A stretch of DNA of 64,000 nucleotides, from assembly GCA_013146195.2 (NCBI GenBank), contig CM028378.1, positions 87,726,295-87,790,294 on the forward strand. The letters run 5' to 3'. Below, piece by piece: positions 1 to 11,130 of the stretch (position 1 is the stretch's first letter; every line of letters starts with the position of its first letter). Below the pieces are notes generated by a model. The model did no database searches. It was not told where the DNA came from and saw only the letters and a list, made by a program, of their open reading frames with translations. The DNA comes from Codonopsis lanceolata (taxonomy: Eukaryota > Streptophyta > Magnoliopsida > Asterales > Campanulaceae). Made by a program: the position numbers and the translations under genes.

Positions 1-218
1 TTATACAATCAAGTTTATAAGGCTTACTGGTTGATCAAAATGTACAATGACGGTCAAAAGCGATCAAAGTCGTGACTCATTTCAGCACTTCTGTTACCAT
101 ATCTGCCAAGGTTAAAGTGATTAAGCCTCGGCTATCCCGAGAATTGAAAGGGAACCATGAGTGAATAGTAATCCTTACCCTCAAGATGAATCTCAAAGAA
201 TAATTAGTAGGGGGCTAA
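1..218. other. Unassigned left flank, no gene seen
   Basis: No coding frame of note. The last bases (about 206-216, a G-rich run) resemble a polypurine tract before the LTR-like stretch that follows. This may be the 3' internal end of another LTR element that starts outside the window. Confidence 0.3.
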
Positions 219-377
219 TGATGTGCATATTTTGGATCCCCCTCAATGGCGCTTTGGGCCTCGTTTAATGGCCCACTGTATTTTACATGGTGCCAAAGGA
301 TTGGGCCAGGTCCATGCACAACGGGTTGAACCCATTCCCTTAGGTATAAAGAGCCCCCTCTAGTTCATAGAATAGGG

Positions 378-427
<50 letters not shown>

Positions 428-582
428 CTGACTGAGAATCACACACGCACTTGGGGGGCTACGTGTCCTCTCTTTTATACTTAGTGTACTGATAAACACG
501 CCGGAGGGTTTTTGGTGGGGACCCTCCCCGCCGACTCACGGTGTTTATTTTATAGATTATTATAACCAGATATCCTCCAACA
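219..582 (+). repeat. Putative LTR of an unidentified retrotransposon
   Basis: The stretch begins TG after a G-rich run, has a TATA-like TATAAAG near 343 followed by a long CT run, and can be read as ending in CA at about 582. The GC-rich block at 505-545 resembles the R/U5 part of plant LTRs. No second copy is in the window and I found no clean flanking duplication, so both ends are guesses. It could equally be a gene promoter. Confidence 0.3.
380..423. repeat. (TC)n microsatellite, about 22 units
   Basis: An uninterrupted TC dinucleotide run lies just downstream of the TATA-like box at 343. Confidence 0.95.
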
Positions 583-672
583 ATGATGATGTCACCGCTG
601 GAACACAACTCCGACGACCCATGTCCGACGCTATCTTCGGCACCCCTGGTATGAAACTTTTTTGGATACATC

Positions 673-708
673 AACTTTGTTATTGGATATATATTTAAAT
701 AGATATTA
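673..708 (+). repeat. Left arm of a 36-bp inverted repeat split by element D
   Basis: Reverse complementing 44837-44872 gives a match at 33 of 36 positions. Without element D and one copy of its TSD the arms would lie about 35 nt apart and form a hairpin. Could be the end of a small foldback or MITE, or a former hairpin RNA locus. Confidence 0.75.
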
Positions 709-901
709 TATAAGAGAATAATATATTTATATTTATTTGTAAATATATTTTCCTAATTTACTTATATTTAGGTCTTCTAATCCCTTTTGTATTTGGACTC
801 TCTAGGTTAACTTGTGTAACAAGTATTGTAATCCTATAAATATGTTCACCATATCAATGGAAAGACTATGTCATTATTCATAAACTTTATTATTTCCTAC
901 A
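709..901 (+). repeat. 5' LTR of element D
   Basis: Closely matches 44604-44796 (same length, scattered substitutions). It ends CCTACA directly before a tRNA-Met-type primer site. The first bases are TATAAG rather than TG, in both copies, so the terminus has decayed or the family is unusual. Confidence 0.88.
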
Positions 902-913
902 TAGTATCAGAGC
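902..913 (+). promoter_or_regulatory. Primer-binding site of element D (initiator tRNA-Met type)
   Basis: TAGTATCAGAGC directly follows the LTR. The usual plant copia primer site is TGGTATCAGAGC, so one base differs. Confidence 0.85.
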
Positions 914-1014
914 TCCGACTCTCCAAACCCTAAAACCACCAAACTTCCGTAACCCTAAACTATCACTGCCCGCTCACATCTGGTTGCCGTTCTTCTTCCT
1001 TTCCTAGGTATAGC

Positions 1015-1677
1015 ATGGCCTCCAACACCATCACCGTCCAAGACCCCACCAACACCACCAAAACCTACCAACTCATCAATATCTCAAACCACAATATCAC
1101 CAAACTTACCCTCACTAGCTATCTTGCCTTGAAGCTTCTGGTTGAATCCACGCTCATCGGGTATCATCTGTACAAGTTCGTTAATGGAACCTCCCCCTGT
1201 CCTCCAACTACCATCACTGCCAATAGTGTGTAGGTCCCTAACCTGGCTTACGTCCCATGGATGCGACAAGATAAACTGTTGTTTGGTATTCTTGTCGGCT
1301 TCCTCACCCCACCTCTGGTGCCGCTCATTGGCCAAGTGGCAACCACTCGGGATGTCTGGATTATCCTCACCAACACATTTACTCGCCCCTCTCGTGGTCA
1401 TATCAAACAAATTAAGGACCAGCTCAAGCGGGCTACAAAGGGTTCTTAGTCAATCTCTGAATATATGTAAATCATCAAAGGCAAATTTGATGAGCTTGCA
1501 GCCCTCGGCAAATCTCTCGCCATGAGGATCTTATAGAAACAATGTTAGGCGGCATGGGTAAGGACTATCGTCAGGTCATTGACGTGATTGAAGGCCGCGA
1601 TACTCCCATTCCTTTGATGAACTCCACGAGAAGCTCATCATTCATGAGCATATTATGAAGCAATCTACCTTTACTCC
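1015..1677 (+). pseudogene. Copia gag (UBN2-type) fragment, element D
   Basis: Starts with an ATG in a frame of about 72 residues and continues, after stops and frame changes, through readable blocks such as PWMRQDKLL, GQVATTRDVW, IKQIKDQLKR and DELHEKL. These are typical of the copia capsid region (retrotran_gag/UBN2), which packages the RNA. Premature stops fall near 1231 and 1447 and more follow. The frame is cut at 1677 where element A inserted after ACTCC; pol resumes at 41091. Not functional. Confidence 0.85.
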
Positions 1678-4348
1678 TGTGACAGCCCGACCCGGACCCC
1701 AATGCGAGATCCCGAGTCGTGCCGTCCAAATAGGCAAGATACAAGCATGCGCAAGTAGGATAATAAAATTCATGTGGCGCAACATCGCATACAAATAACA
1801 ACTCGGCTACACTTGGCCGGAAAATAACTTAAAATAAACAAGTCATCGGCGACGTTACAGCCGGAACCCAACAACTACTCCTACAATTATAACACATGCA
1901 TATAATAACCTCAACGGCCACAACATGCCGGAGACAACAACAACAATAATATTTAAAAGAGCTTAAGCGGAAGGAACTGTAGTGAACCAATAACATATAA
2001 ACAAGCTCGACATATAAGCCGGCATACAAAAGATTATAAGTATCAAGTAATTAAGTTTACTACAACAACAAAATCCCAAGACAAGTCTAAGTGACTTGCT
2101 TCCCAACGTCCTTGCCAAAATAAAAGTCTAACTACCAAACCCAAAAGAACAACCTTCTAGCTCGCAAGCAACCAACGCGGGTATGGCGAATCTAGCGTGA
2201 ACCGTCTCCTCGGCTCGGATCTAAGGAAAACAAAACAAACAAATAGGGTAAGTCGAAAAGACTTAGTAAGTTACTAAAAATGCATGTTCATGTTATAGCA
2301 TGGCATTTATCACAATTATGGCTCATGTTCATCATATAGCACTTACCACATTAGTCATATAAGTGCGTAAAATAAATGATACAAGTATGATATGATATAG
2401 TCACGGCCGCTTCGTAGCACCTGCAATAAACTTTGTTACTGGATCGTGCCATCGATGTTTTGTGAATTCATCGACTATATACTGAGAACCTACTCGGTTT
2501 AATTAGCAGCCAATGGCGCACGTATTGATACGGCAAAGGGGCTACTTCCCCACTGCGGCCCACAGTGGAGGTGTGTGTGAGGTCCCAGGTGCAGCGATCC
2601 ATAGCGAGCACGAATCTCACAATTCGTGAAGGCGATGCATCGTCCCATTCTGACGTAATAAACAAACCAATTAATGACAGCTGGACTCAATGTGATGCAC
2701 AAGTAGATATTTACTCGACATAAACCAATTAAGGATCGAGTTCGACAAGAGCGAACTCATCCGACCAAGTAGGTTATTAATCTCTACCATAAATTATGTC
2801 AAGGCAATTAATTGCTCAAAACCCGTCATTCATAACAAATTGTTGCAAACAATTAAGCTAAGCTCATATTTGAGTAAACCCAATCAAACGGTGTCCAAAC
2901 TTCGTACGGATTGAAATTAGGGTTCAACATGTTCAAATCTTCCCTAGAGTCGACTTCGTTGAGTCTTTACTATAAATTCCCAATTTTGGAGAAATTGAAG
3001 CTATGTGCTTCATAACCCAACCTAGGCCATTTCTAAGTTCAACTAGGTTATAAATTCATCAAGGCATTGTAATGTGATTCATATTCATCATAGGTTCCAA
3101 TTTTGAGGATAGAACACATAACAACATATCAACATATCATGTAGGCTTAAATTAGGGCATTCTCATATAGCACTTCTTCAAGCAACACAAATAATACATG
3201 TTTCTAACATGTTCATAATCTTAAATAGGCAAGATGAAAGAGTATTACAATCTTTACTAAGCATAAAATCCTCCTATACATGCTCCTAGTAAGTTCATAC
3301 TTTCAAAACACAAGATGAAGGCATAAGAAGCAAATATGTGTCCTCATTGACCTCATACATCATAAGATTTTTTTCCTTAGGGTCAACGAGAACTAAAACA
3401 AAGAAGAAAAAAAGTAACTTACCTGTATTCTACACCCAAGAAAGCAAAGGAGAAATCTGTTCAGTAGGAAATGCTCTACTCTTCAAGCTCTACACTTCTT
3501 ATGGAGGTGGCTTGAGCAAAGGAAGAAGGAATGAGGGAGGACCAAGATGAATGCTTCAAGAAGCCATGGGAGAGTCTTGAGGGAAAGGAATCCCGTTTTT
3601 GGAGAGTGAGGGTGAGAAATGAGAGTCAAACTCTCAGATTGTGGCTTATATTGGGTTAAAAACTGAGTGGGACAAATGTCAAGGTATTGTGGTCACTTAC
3701 AATCAGATTTTTGTGGCTTAATTGATCACTAAAGCTCTCTTAATCCACTCTTAAAACTTGTTAGAGATGTTAGGGTATAAGTAAGGAGGGTTAGGGAGGT
3801 TTAGGTGGGGTTTAGAAAAGGTTTTGGATAGGGGTTTAGGAACAAAAATCGTAAAACAGCAAAACAGGAAGAACTGGATTTGGGGTACCTTGCGGTCGCA
3901 TGGTCCCCTACCCCTTGCGACCGCATCCTCCCTGGATGCCCAACATGTGATTTTCTGGTTACCTTGCGGGGGCAAGGTCATTCCACCTTGCGAGGGCAAG
4001 CCCGGCAGACCCAAAATGGCTCAAAACTCAACCTAAAAGACCCTCAAACACTTAACCAAATCAATGGGGTTTCAAACCCCAAAAAAAAATGAGTTTAAAG
4101 CTCATCACAAGCACCCTCAAACAACACCTGAACGAATCCAAACGAATGAGGGAAAGAAGGAGAACTAAACAAGCAATCAAACCGGCGATTCAACAAGCAT
4201 GCATACATGATTCTAAACATGTTAAGAGCATTATGAATGACTTATAAATGATTCTAAATCATATATAGACTAAGTAAACATGCTCACAATCAACAAGAAA
4301 GCATGAAGGCAAGCACACAATGCTCATGCAAGAATCCGGGGTGTTACA
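1678..4348 (-). repeat. 3' LTR of element A
   Basis: 2671 bp, ending TGTTACA on the + strand at 4348 and starting TGTGACA at 1678. It matches the split copy at 25552-25805 plus 38676-41085. The copies are near identical over long stretches such as 2740-3330 versus 39490-40070, so insertion was fairly recent. Confidence 0.93.
3882..4005 (-). promoter_or_regulatory. Cluster of GC-rich palindromes in the U3 of element A
   Basis: Contains ACCTTGCGGGGGCAAGGT (3961-3978) and three related degenerate palindromes. They lie 340-470 bp into the LTR on the - strand, upstream of a TATA-like AATATAAG near 3650. The same core, CCTTGCG..CGCAAGG, recurs in the LTRs of element B. Role unknown; promoter control is an inference. 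Confidence 0.55.
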
Positions 4349-6680
4349 CTCTCCCCTCCTTTAGGAATTTAGTCCCTAAATTCTTACCAAGTCCATCAAA
4401 CAAATGTGGATGCTTCTCGCGCATCTCCGTTTCAGTTTCCCAAGTCGCTTCCTCAATGTTGTGATTTCTCCAAAGGACTTTAACTAAGGGAATCCTCTTG
4501 GTTCGTAACACTTGCTCTTTGGTGTCCAAAATCTTCATGGGCTTTTCAACATAAGACATATCCGGCTCAAATGTTATCTCCTCATACTCAAGTACATGGG
4601 ACTCATCTTTCAAATACTTCTGCAACATGGAAACATGGAAGACATTATGAATCTCCGAAAGTGAAGGTGGTAATGCAACTCGATAAGCGAAAGACCCAAC
4701 CTTCTCAATAATCTCAAATGGGCCAATGTACCTCGGTGTAAGCTTCCCTTTCTTGCCGAATCTCTTCGTACCCCTTCTTGGTGACACCTTCAAGAATACG
4801 TAATCTCCCACTTGGAACTCAAGATCCCGTCTACGATTATCCGCGTAACTCTTTTGCCAACTTTGAGCGGTGCGCAATCTATCTCTAATCAACTTCACGC
4901 TCTCAACCGACTGTTGCACTAACTCAGAACCCCAAAGTTTCGCCTTACCAACTTCATCCCAACAAATCGGTGATCTACACTTACACCCATACAATGCTTC
5001 ATACGGCGCCATCTTGATACTCGACTGATAGTTGTTATTATATGAAAACTCAGCTAAAGGTAAGTGAGAATCCCAGCTTCCTTTAAAATCGACGGCACAA
5101 GCTCGCAGCATATCCTCCAAAATCTGAATCAATCGCTCGGACTGACCATCCGTTTGAGGATGAAAAGCTGTACTGAATTTCAAATCCGTTCCCAAAGCCT
5201 CCTGCAATGACCGCCAAAATCTGGATGTAAACCTCGGATCTCTATCGGACACAATACTAACAGGTACACCATGAAGTCTCACGATCTCCTGGATGTACAA
5301 GGCTGCCAACTGAGTCAACGAATAAGTGATCGCAATCGGAATAAAGTGTGCAGACTTAGTCAATCTATCAACTATAACCCAAACTGCATTAAATCCTCTC
5401 GCGTCTTGATAACCCGTCACAAAATCCATGGTAATAAACTCCCATTTCCATTCAGGAATCTCAAGTGGTTGTAGAAATCCCGCAGGCCTTTGATGTTCAG
5501 CCTTAATCTGTTGGCAAGTCAAGCATCTCGATACATACTCCGCAATTTCCCTCTTCATGCCTTTCCACCAAAATTGTCTTTTCAAATCCAAATATATCTT
5601 CGTGTTCCCCGGGTGAATGGTGTATCTCGTTTTATGAGCCTCATCAAGAACTAGCCTCTTCAATTCATTATTAGCAGGGACACAAATTCTACCTTGAAAT
5701 GTCAAAGTACCCTCACTATTAATCACAAAATCATTCTCAGCCAACCCATCAATAATTTTCTTCAACTCCGGATCATTCCCTTGCGCTTCTTTAATTTTCC
5801 CAAATAAAACTGGCGTAGCACGAACATTTACGAAAATTACACCTCTATCATAAATGTTAGGACCCCAATCTCGCAAATCTTCCAACATCTTCCATTCTCT
5901 CACCATCATACAAGACATGTGAACTTTCCTACTCAAGGCATCCGCTACCACATTTGCCTTTCCCGGATGATACAAAATAGTACAATCATGATCCTTTAAT
6001 TTCTCCATCCATCTTCTTTGCCTCATGTTCAACTCCTTTTGAGAAAACAAATACTTCAAGCTTTTGTGGTCAGTGAAAATCTCAAACTTAGCCCCATATA
6101 AGTAATGTTTCCATTTATGCAACGTAAAAATAATCGCAGCCAACTCTAAATCATGTGTCGGGTAATTCTTCTCATGAATAGACAACTTCCTCGACGCATA
6201 GGCGATAACTCTACCATTTTGCATCAGCACACACCCCAAACCTTCCTTAGAAGCATCGCTATATATCACAAAAATATCTCCTCCATTAGGCAAAGCCAAA
6301 ATAGGTGCCGACGTCAACCGCTTCTTAAGCTCTTGGAAACTAGCCTCGCATTTCTCGCTCCAAACAAATGGCATATTCTTTTGGGTCAATCTAGTCATAG
6401 GAGTCACAATCCGAGAAAATCCCTCAATAAATCTCCGATAATAACCCGCTAGACCCAAGAAACTCCGAACCTCGGTAACTGAACTAGGTCTCTTCCAATT
6501 CATCACCGCTTCAACCTTAGAAGGATCAACGGCTATCCCGACGCTAGAAACTATATGCCCCAAAAATGATACTTCCCCAAGCCAAAAAGCACATTTGCTA
6601 AACTTTGCATAAAATTGTTTCTCCCGAAGAATAGACAAGACAATCCTCAAGTGTTTCTCATGCTCCTTCCGAGATTTCGA
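4344..6680 (-). CDS. pol: Element A pol, C-terminal part: RT end, RNase H, integrase, chromodomain
   Basis: An open frame of 768 residues from the first internal Met at 6650, continuing upstream to 6680. The order is the RT tail (FLGLAGYYRRFI near 65-75), RNase H (YSDASKEGLG near 130, DLELAA near 168, FTDHKSL near 195, ADALSR near 235), the integrase HHCC zinc finger (C-X2-C at CLTCQQ near 375), and the catalytic core with D in MDFVTG, D in SDRDPRF and E in SERLIQ. A C-terminal chromodomain-like block (VKVLWRNHN..EATWE) marks it as a chromovirus, which targets chromatin. The stop codon lies in the first bases of the 3' LTR. All catalytic residues I looked for are present. It is cut off from the upstream RT by a single in-frame TAA at 6681-6683. 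Confidence 0.93.
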   Translation of the reverse strand, partial: SKSRKEHEKHLRIVLSILREKQFYAKFSKCAFWLGEVSFLGHIVSSVGIAVDPSKVEAVMNWKRPSSVTEVRSFLGLAGYYRRFIEGFSRIVTPMTRLTQKNMPFVWSEKCEASFQELKKRLTSAPILALPNGGDIFVIYSDASKEGLGCVLMQNGRVIAYASRKLSIHEKNYPTHDLELAAIIFTLHKWKHYLYGAKFEIFTDHKSLKYLFSQKELNMRQRRWMEKLKDHDCTILYHPGKANVVADALSRKVHMSCMMVREWKMLEDLRDWGPNIYDRGVIFVNVRATPVLFGKIKEAQGNDPELKKIIDGLAENDFVINSEGTLTFQGRICVPANNELKRLVLDEAHKTRYTIHPGNTKIYLDLKRQFWWKGMKREIAEYVSRCLTCQQIKAEHQRPAGFLQPLEIPEWKWEFITMDFVTGYQDARGFNAVWVIVDRLTKSAHFIPIAITYSLTQLAALYIQEIVRLHGVPVSIVSDRDPRFTSRFWRSLQEALGTDLKFSTAFHPQTDGQSERLIQILEDMLRACAVDFKGSWDSHLPLAEFSYNNNYQSSIKMAPYEALYGCKCRSPICWDEVGKAKLWGSELVQQSVESVKLIRDRLRTAQSWQKSYADNRRRDLEFQVGDYVFLKVSPRRGTKRFGKKGKLTPRYIGPFEIIEKVGSFAYRVALPPSLSEIHNVFHVSMLQKYLKDESHVLEYEEITFEPDMSYVEKPMKILDTKEQVLRTKRIPLVKVLWRNHNIEEATWETETEMREKHPHLFDGLGKNLGTKFLKEGRV
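4349..4366 (-). promoter_or_regulatory. Polypurine tract of element A
   Basis: On the - strand a purine run (AAAGGAGGGGAGAG) lies directly before the 3' LTR start TGTAACA, the expected plus-strand primer. Confidence 0.85.
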
Positions 6681-7430
6681 TTACACTAGGATATCATCAA
6701 TAAAGACTACCACGAAACAATCAAGATAGCTATGAAAGACACGGTTCATCAAGTCCATAAACACCGCTGGTGCATTTGTTAACCCAAACGGCATCACTAC
6801 AAATTCAAAGTGCCCATATCTAGTACGAAAAGCTGTCTTTGGAATGTCTTCCTCTCTAACCTTCAATTGGTAGTAACCCCATCTCAAATCAAGCTTATAA
6901 TACACAATAGACCCTTGCAATTGGTCAAAAAGATCATCAATGTGGGGTAGTGGATATTTATTCTTAATGGTCACCTTATTCAATTCCCGATAATCTATGC
7001 ATAACCGCAAACTCCCATCTTTCTTCCTCACAAATAAGACCGGTGCGCCCCAAGGCGAAACACTCGGTTTAATAAAGCCAATCTCTAAAAGTTCTTGCAA
7101 CTGAATTTTCAACTCCCTAAGCTCCGCGGGTGCCATCCTATATGGTGCCTTAGAAATTAGTGAAGTCTCCGGAATAAGCTCAATACAAAATTCTAGCTCT
7201 CTATCGGGTGGCATAGCATGGTCGGTAGAAAATACATCGAGAAACTCACATACTACCGGAACCTCTTCTAATTTCGGTGAAGACTTCTTCTTATCAACAA
7301 CGCATTCAAGATAACCCGTACACCCTTGAGACAATAACTTTCTAGCCCTTAGAGCAGAAATGAAATGCAAGCCGCTCAATGCATGATCACCCACAAATGT
7401 AAATTCAGCACACCCATAGAAAAAAGTAAC
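6681..7430 (-). pseudogene. pol: Element A pol: reverse transcriptase N-terminal part
   Basis: Encodes the RT fingers and palm, which copy the RNA into DNA in cytoplasmic particles. Readable blocks include KPSVSPWGAPVLFVRKKDGS, LCIDYRELNKVT, YPLPHIDDLFDQL, FRTRYGHFEFVVMPFGLTNAP and the catalytic FIDDILV. The frame ends at TAA (6681-6683), exactly where the family has a Tyr codon after FIDDILV, and continues in the same frame at 6680, so one base change explains the break. Upstream it is one frame off from the protease; the shift lies near 7430, next to a run of six A. Confidence 0.9.
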
Positions 7431-7789
7431 CCGCTTTTATGGCAGTCAACTAAAGCATGATAAGCACATAACCAGTCCATACCGAGAATCACATCAAAAT
7501 CACGTATAGGTAGAACTACCAAGTCCGCATGCAAAGTGTGGTCACCCACCAATACATCACAAGATTTAAACACTTCAGATGTCATATATTCCCCGAGCGG
7601 GGTAGACACTTCAAGCAAATATGGCAAAGGTTGAGGCAGTACACATAGATTCTCAACAAAGTGCGAAGAAACATAAGAATGTGAAGACCCTGGATCTATG
7701 AGAACTCGAGCCTTATGATCAAATATAGAAAGAGTACCTCCTATCACGGCCGTAGACCCCTGAACCTCGCGCTGATCAAGCGCAAACAC
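7376..7789 (-). pseudogene. Element A aspartic protease
   Basis: Retropepsin-like segment of about 120 residues with the active-site block VLIDPGSSHSYVS (DPG in place of DTG/DSG, common in plant Ty3 elements) and the flap-end block VILGMDWL. It would cut the Gag-Pol polyprotein. It is in the same frame as Gag, parted from it by one TAG at 7796-7798. At its far end a frameshift near 7430 moves it out of frame with RT, whose sequence continues as GCAEFTFVGDHAL in the next frame. Confidence 0.85.
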
Positions 7790-7795
7790 ACGGCC

Positions 7796-8922
7796 CTACA
7801 CCTTAGGTTTACCATCCCCATCTCTCTTAGCCCTAGACTGCTGACCGGCGCTGCCCGACTGATTAGCCTTAAACTTTGGACAATCTTTCCTCAAGTGAGT
7901 CCCGTCTCCACAATAGTAACACTTCCCAGTCTTTCCCCAACACCTATCAGCTGTGTGTCCAGGCTTCTGACAGAACGAGCAAATCATAGTCTCGTTACGT
8001 GATCCTTGCTGCCCCTGAGTAAAAGAAGTGTTGTTGCCCTGCTTCCCTGTCTGTGGCCTACCTTGGCCTCCACCTCTCCTATCTATGTTTCCTTGATATC
8101 CCCTCCTGTTACCTGAATTATTACCTTGATTAGCATTCTGAGTGGACTGTCGTGCATTACTAGAATTATTCTTGCTTCGGCGCTCCTCAATATCCTGCTC
8201 CACCTCATAAGCTCTATCAACTGCACTCCTATAATTAGTGAGCTTAAGTGCTAGAATTTGCTTCCTAAATTCAGTTCTCAACCCCTTAACAAACTTATGT
8301 GTCCTCCGTGCTTCAGTAGGAATCAAGTACGTGCAATAACGACTTAATTCAGTGAACTTCGCGGAATACTCCGCTACAGTCATGCTACCCTGCTCAAGAT
8401 CATAAAATTCTTTCTCCCTCTTGTTGCGAACCGCATCCGGCACATACTCATTTTTAAACTCCCTTTGGAAATTAGCCCAAGTAATAGGAACTTGTTGCAT
8501 CTCCCAAATTTCCTTCAACACATTCCACCAATGCTCGGCGGCTCCCTTGAACTTAAATGTCGCTAGCATGACTCTCTCCTCATCGGTACATCCCAACATA
8601 GATAGTACCTTGATCATCTCTTCCATCCACAACTCAGCCTCCCTAGGTTTCGGCTCCCCAAGAAATGTACTAAGTTTCAGCTTAAGGAATCTCTCCAAAA
8701 GAGTGGTGTCATTCCTCGGTCTCGGTGGTGGTACAACTTCCTCCTGTCGAGGTGGCGGTGGTGCTCCTCGGCTTGACCTCCCGGCCTAAAAGCCATCAAC
8801 CTACTTGCCGCCATATCCGAACCCACCGGATTCTGTGGCGGTGGTACCTCAGCCTCAGGCTCGACCGGACCTCTCCTGGGCCTACCTCTACCACGACCAT
8901 TGCCATCCCTATGATTCTCCAT
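7796..8922 (-). pseudogene. gag: Element A Gag (capsid and nucleocapsid)
   Basis: The capsid region reads with blocks such as ERFLKLKLSTFLGEPKP, AELWMEEMIKVL, FKGAAEHWWN and EFYDLEQGSMTVAEYSAKF. Two zinc knuckles follow (CSFCQKPGHTADRC and CYYCGDGTHLRKDC), which bind the genomic RNA. I choose the start at 8922 (MENHRDGNGRGRGRP), preceded by an extension in the same frame from 8943. The N-terminal proline- and arginine-rich stretch and the main frame (8698 down) are separated by a frameshift near 8790. The frame ends at TAG 7796-7798 and runs straight on into protease. Confidence 0.88.
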
Positions 8923-9089
8923 AGAACCCCTACAAGAATTCACTCGACGTTAGAATCAACACACAAATAACCAACCCACCTAGGCCATGGAACCTAGTGT
9001 GAGGTTCCCGGGGTGCGCCCCGCGCCCCGCACGCCCTTGGATAGGGGTGCGCGTACGTGCGGATGCAGTGACACCACTGCTCTCGTTCC

Positions 9090-9540
9090 ACCCTCCCTTG
9101 TTTAGGGGAAGACGAAATCAAAAGTGCGAGAGGAGTGCTGTCTATGTTAGCACGTTTGAATGTGCCTCGGTTGCCTTGAGTGGATTTTGTATCCAAAATG
9201 GGAACTGATGGTTTCCCACATCAAGTTATCCCTTTTTTAGGGGATACCAGGATATGGGAATGCATTACCCTTTCATTCCCATTTTCCCTTTTTTAGGGGA
9301 AAACAGAAAAGTGCAAAAAAGGATATTGTGACGCCCCCACTATGGATTTATTGAAAATAGTCTTATGGCCCATTCAGATCACTATGGGAGCTATGGGTTT
9401 CCCGCATCAAGTTATCCCTTGTTTAGGGGATACCAGGATATGGGAATGCATCACCCCTCCATTCCTGTATCTCCCTTTTTTTAGGGGAGAGCAGGAAAGT
9501 GCAAAGAGGGAATGTTGCGAGGCCCCACTGGATCTGAAAG
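9090..9540 (+). repeat. Three degenerate tandem units inside the C-family LTR
   Basis: Units of roughly 170 bp share TATCCCTTGTTTAGGGGATA and GGGAATGCAT, seen near 9220-9300 and 9410-9490, with a more diverged first unit near 9095-9200. All three C-family LTR copies in the window carry them, so they belong to the family. Confidence 0.75.
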
Positions 9541-10606
9541 TTTTAGAGTCGCCATCTTTATTTTAAGGCAAAAATAAAGAGAAACCAGAAAAATAAAACC
9601 AGAGATTTTAAAAAGCGGGTTCGGAGGCTATGTTACGAGTTGGGAAGGTGCTAGGCACCCAACTCGCCCTTTCGGTCTCAAAACGTTTTTGGCTGAAGTA
9701 TGCTTATTGTTATATTTATCTAGCAAATAAATAAGCTATTATAATGACAGGGAAATTTAAACAAATACATTCGTGGCTACATTATTTACGGACTCGCGGC
9801 CATCTCCTTCCAATAATTACAGACATATTTAAGAATATTTGGCCATTATAACGGCTCTTTTACATAATATTCCCTAATCTAATCCGGGCAGCACAACGGC
9901 TTATATTGGCTACATTGCGCCGGATTTAAAGAACAACTTTTAAAAATAAATAAAAGACAGAAAATACAAATAAATAAATAAAACGGCGCTCTTAAAGGTT
10001 TTACCTTTTAGGCGTTTCGCTTCGTCCTTTAGGGAGAGGGAGTCTTTTGTTGTTGTTGTTGTGTGTTGTTGTTTTGATTTGGGCAGAATGACTGCTTTAT
10101 TTCTGAGGGTTTGGGCTTGTCAACTCGGGCAGAGTGACAGCTTATTTGGGTTGGTTTTGGCCTTTTTGGTTGGGCGGAACCTAGACTTAGTTTTTTGACT
10201 TTTTTTCACTGTTACTCGGGCGGGCGAGTCTTACTTTAGGATTTTTGACTGGGAAGTGAGGTGGATACCTAACAACTAGGCTAGGGATCACTTATAACCT
10301 ACGGGTTTTTGATTTGGCAGAGTTTGGACGGGGTTTGGAGATTCTAGGGGCTTCCACTCACCTATCTCGCACCTCTCGTACTAACCTATCGGTATATCGC
10401 AGAAGCAGAGCTTCGCTGCGATTTTTCTATCGCGTAAACTGAGCAGCGGAAATGAGAGGTCGGGGGTCTCTATTTATAGTAGAGGCTGAGGACGCGCTGG
10501 GCATTTCTCCATTTGTTTACCTTGCATTGGTGAGTTGTACCTTGTGCTCCAAAAGTTGTATAATTGCAATCTGAGAGAGAGCTACAGTAACTCGCATGGT
10601 GCGGCC

Positions 10607-10655
10607 AAGGCACCCTTGGTGCGGCACCAAGGGGCCTTGGTGCGGCACCATGAAG
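10607..10655 (-). promoter_or_regulatory. Perfect GC-rich palindromes in the U3 of the C-family LTR
   Basis: CCCTTGGTGC-G-GCACCAAGGG (10613-10633) has perfect 10-bp arms, and a second related copy follows at 10635-10655. They lie about 130 bp upstream of the TATA box on the - strand. The same block is in the solo LTR near 60380-60435 and, damaged, near 25290-25340. Confidence 0.6.
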
Positions 10656-11047
10656 CTTTGCAAGTTTGAAAATTTTGCACTTTCCCCCCTGAAGTTCACT
10701 GTTTTGCGCATCCTTCTTTTCCTTTCGCATTTTTGACTCCTGTAACTTGACATTTGTTAAGTTTTAACAGTTCTTGATATTTTATGTCACATACGGTACG
10801 AAATTGGGGTGTCTACAGAGCCCCTCAACGATGGAGTCTACGGGTAACCTTAAGGCTTACTGAGTAGACGAACATCGTTGATAAACAATAGACTCTCAAA
10901 TTTCGTTCAATTAAGAACGGGAGAATGCAATTGGTAGCAGTTATAATGCACAGTGAACATGCTATCCAAACTCTATAACCTAGACATTTTTAGTCGGTTA
11001 TAAAAAGTTATCGCAGTTTTAAGCAGATATGAATTTAATGTGCTCTG

Positions 11048-11130
11048 ATGGTCGGACCTACTAATGTAGGCTGCCTACGTATTCCCTATTAAAGGAAATC
11101 AGACCAAGCGTAGTTCAGGCCAACAACCTA
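11048..11130 (+). other. Conserved hairpin-like motif, copy 1
   Basis: Contains GGCTGCCTACGTAT, then a T/A-rich loop with AAGGAAATCAGACCA, then CGTAGTTC. CTACG and CGTAG can pair. A second copy lies at 11838-11916. From memory this motif recurs near the 3' ends of plant Tat-type elements; that needs a search. It sits between the satellite and the 3' LTR on the - strand. Confidence 0.55.

Larger units (their letters stand above)
8998..10817 (-). repeat. 3' LTR of element C
   Basis: 1820 bp running TGTGAGGTTCCC to GTGTCTACA on the + strand. It matches 23715-25505 and, in reverse, the solo LTR at 60206-61590. On the - strand a TATA box (CTATAAATAG) lies near 10467-10481. Confidence 0.92.

Noticed and set aside
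3751..4092. Open frames in the LTRs of A, repeated at 40567-40986, and similar ones in B (33274-33540, 37540-37785)
   Set aside because: They cover the U3 palindromes, have no shared protein features, and shift between copies.
8677..9208. Short frames on both strands over the A gag start and C LTR end
   Set aside because: Only the - strand frame from 8922 has Gag-like context; the rest cross the CCTAG insertion boundary.
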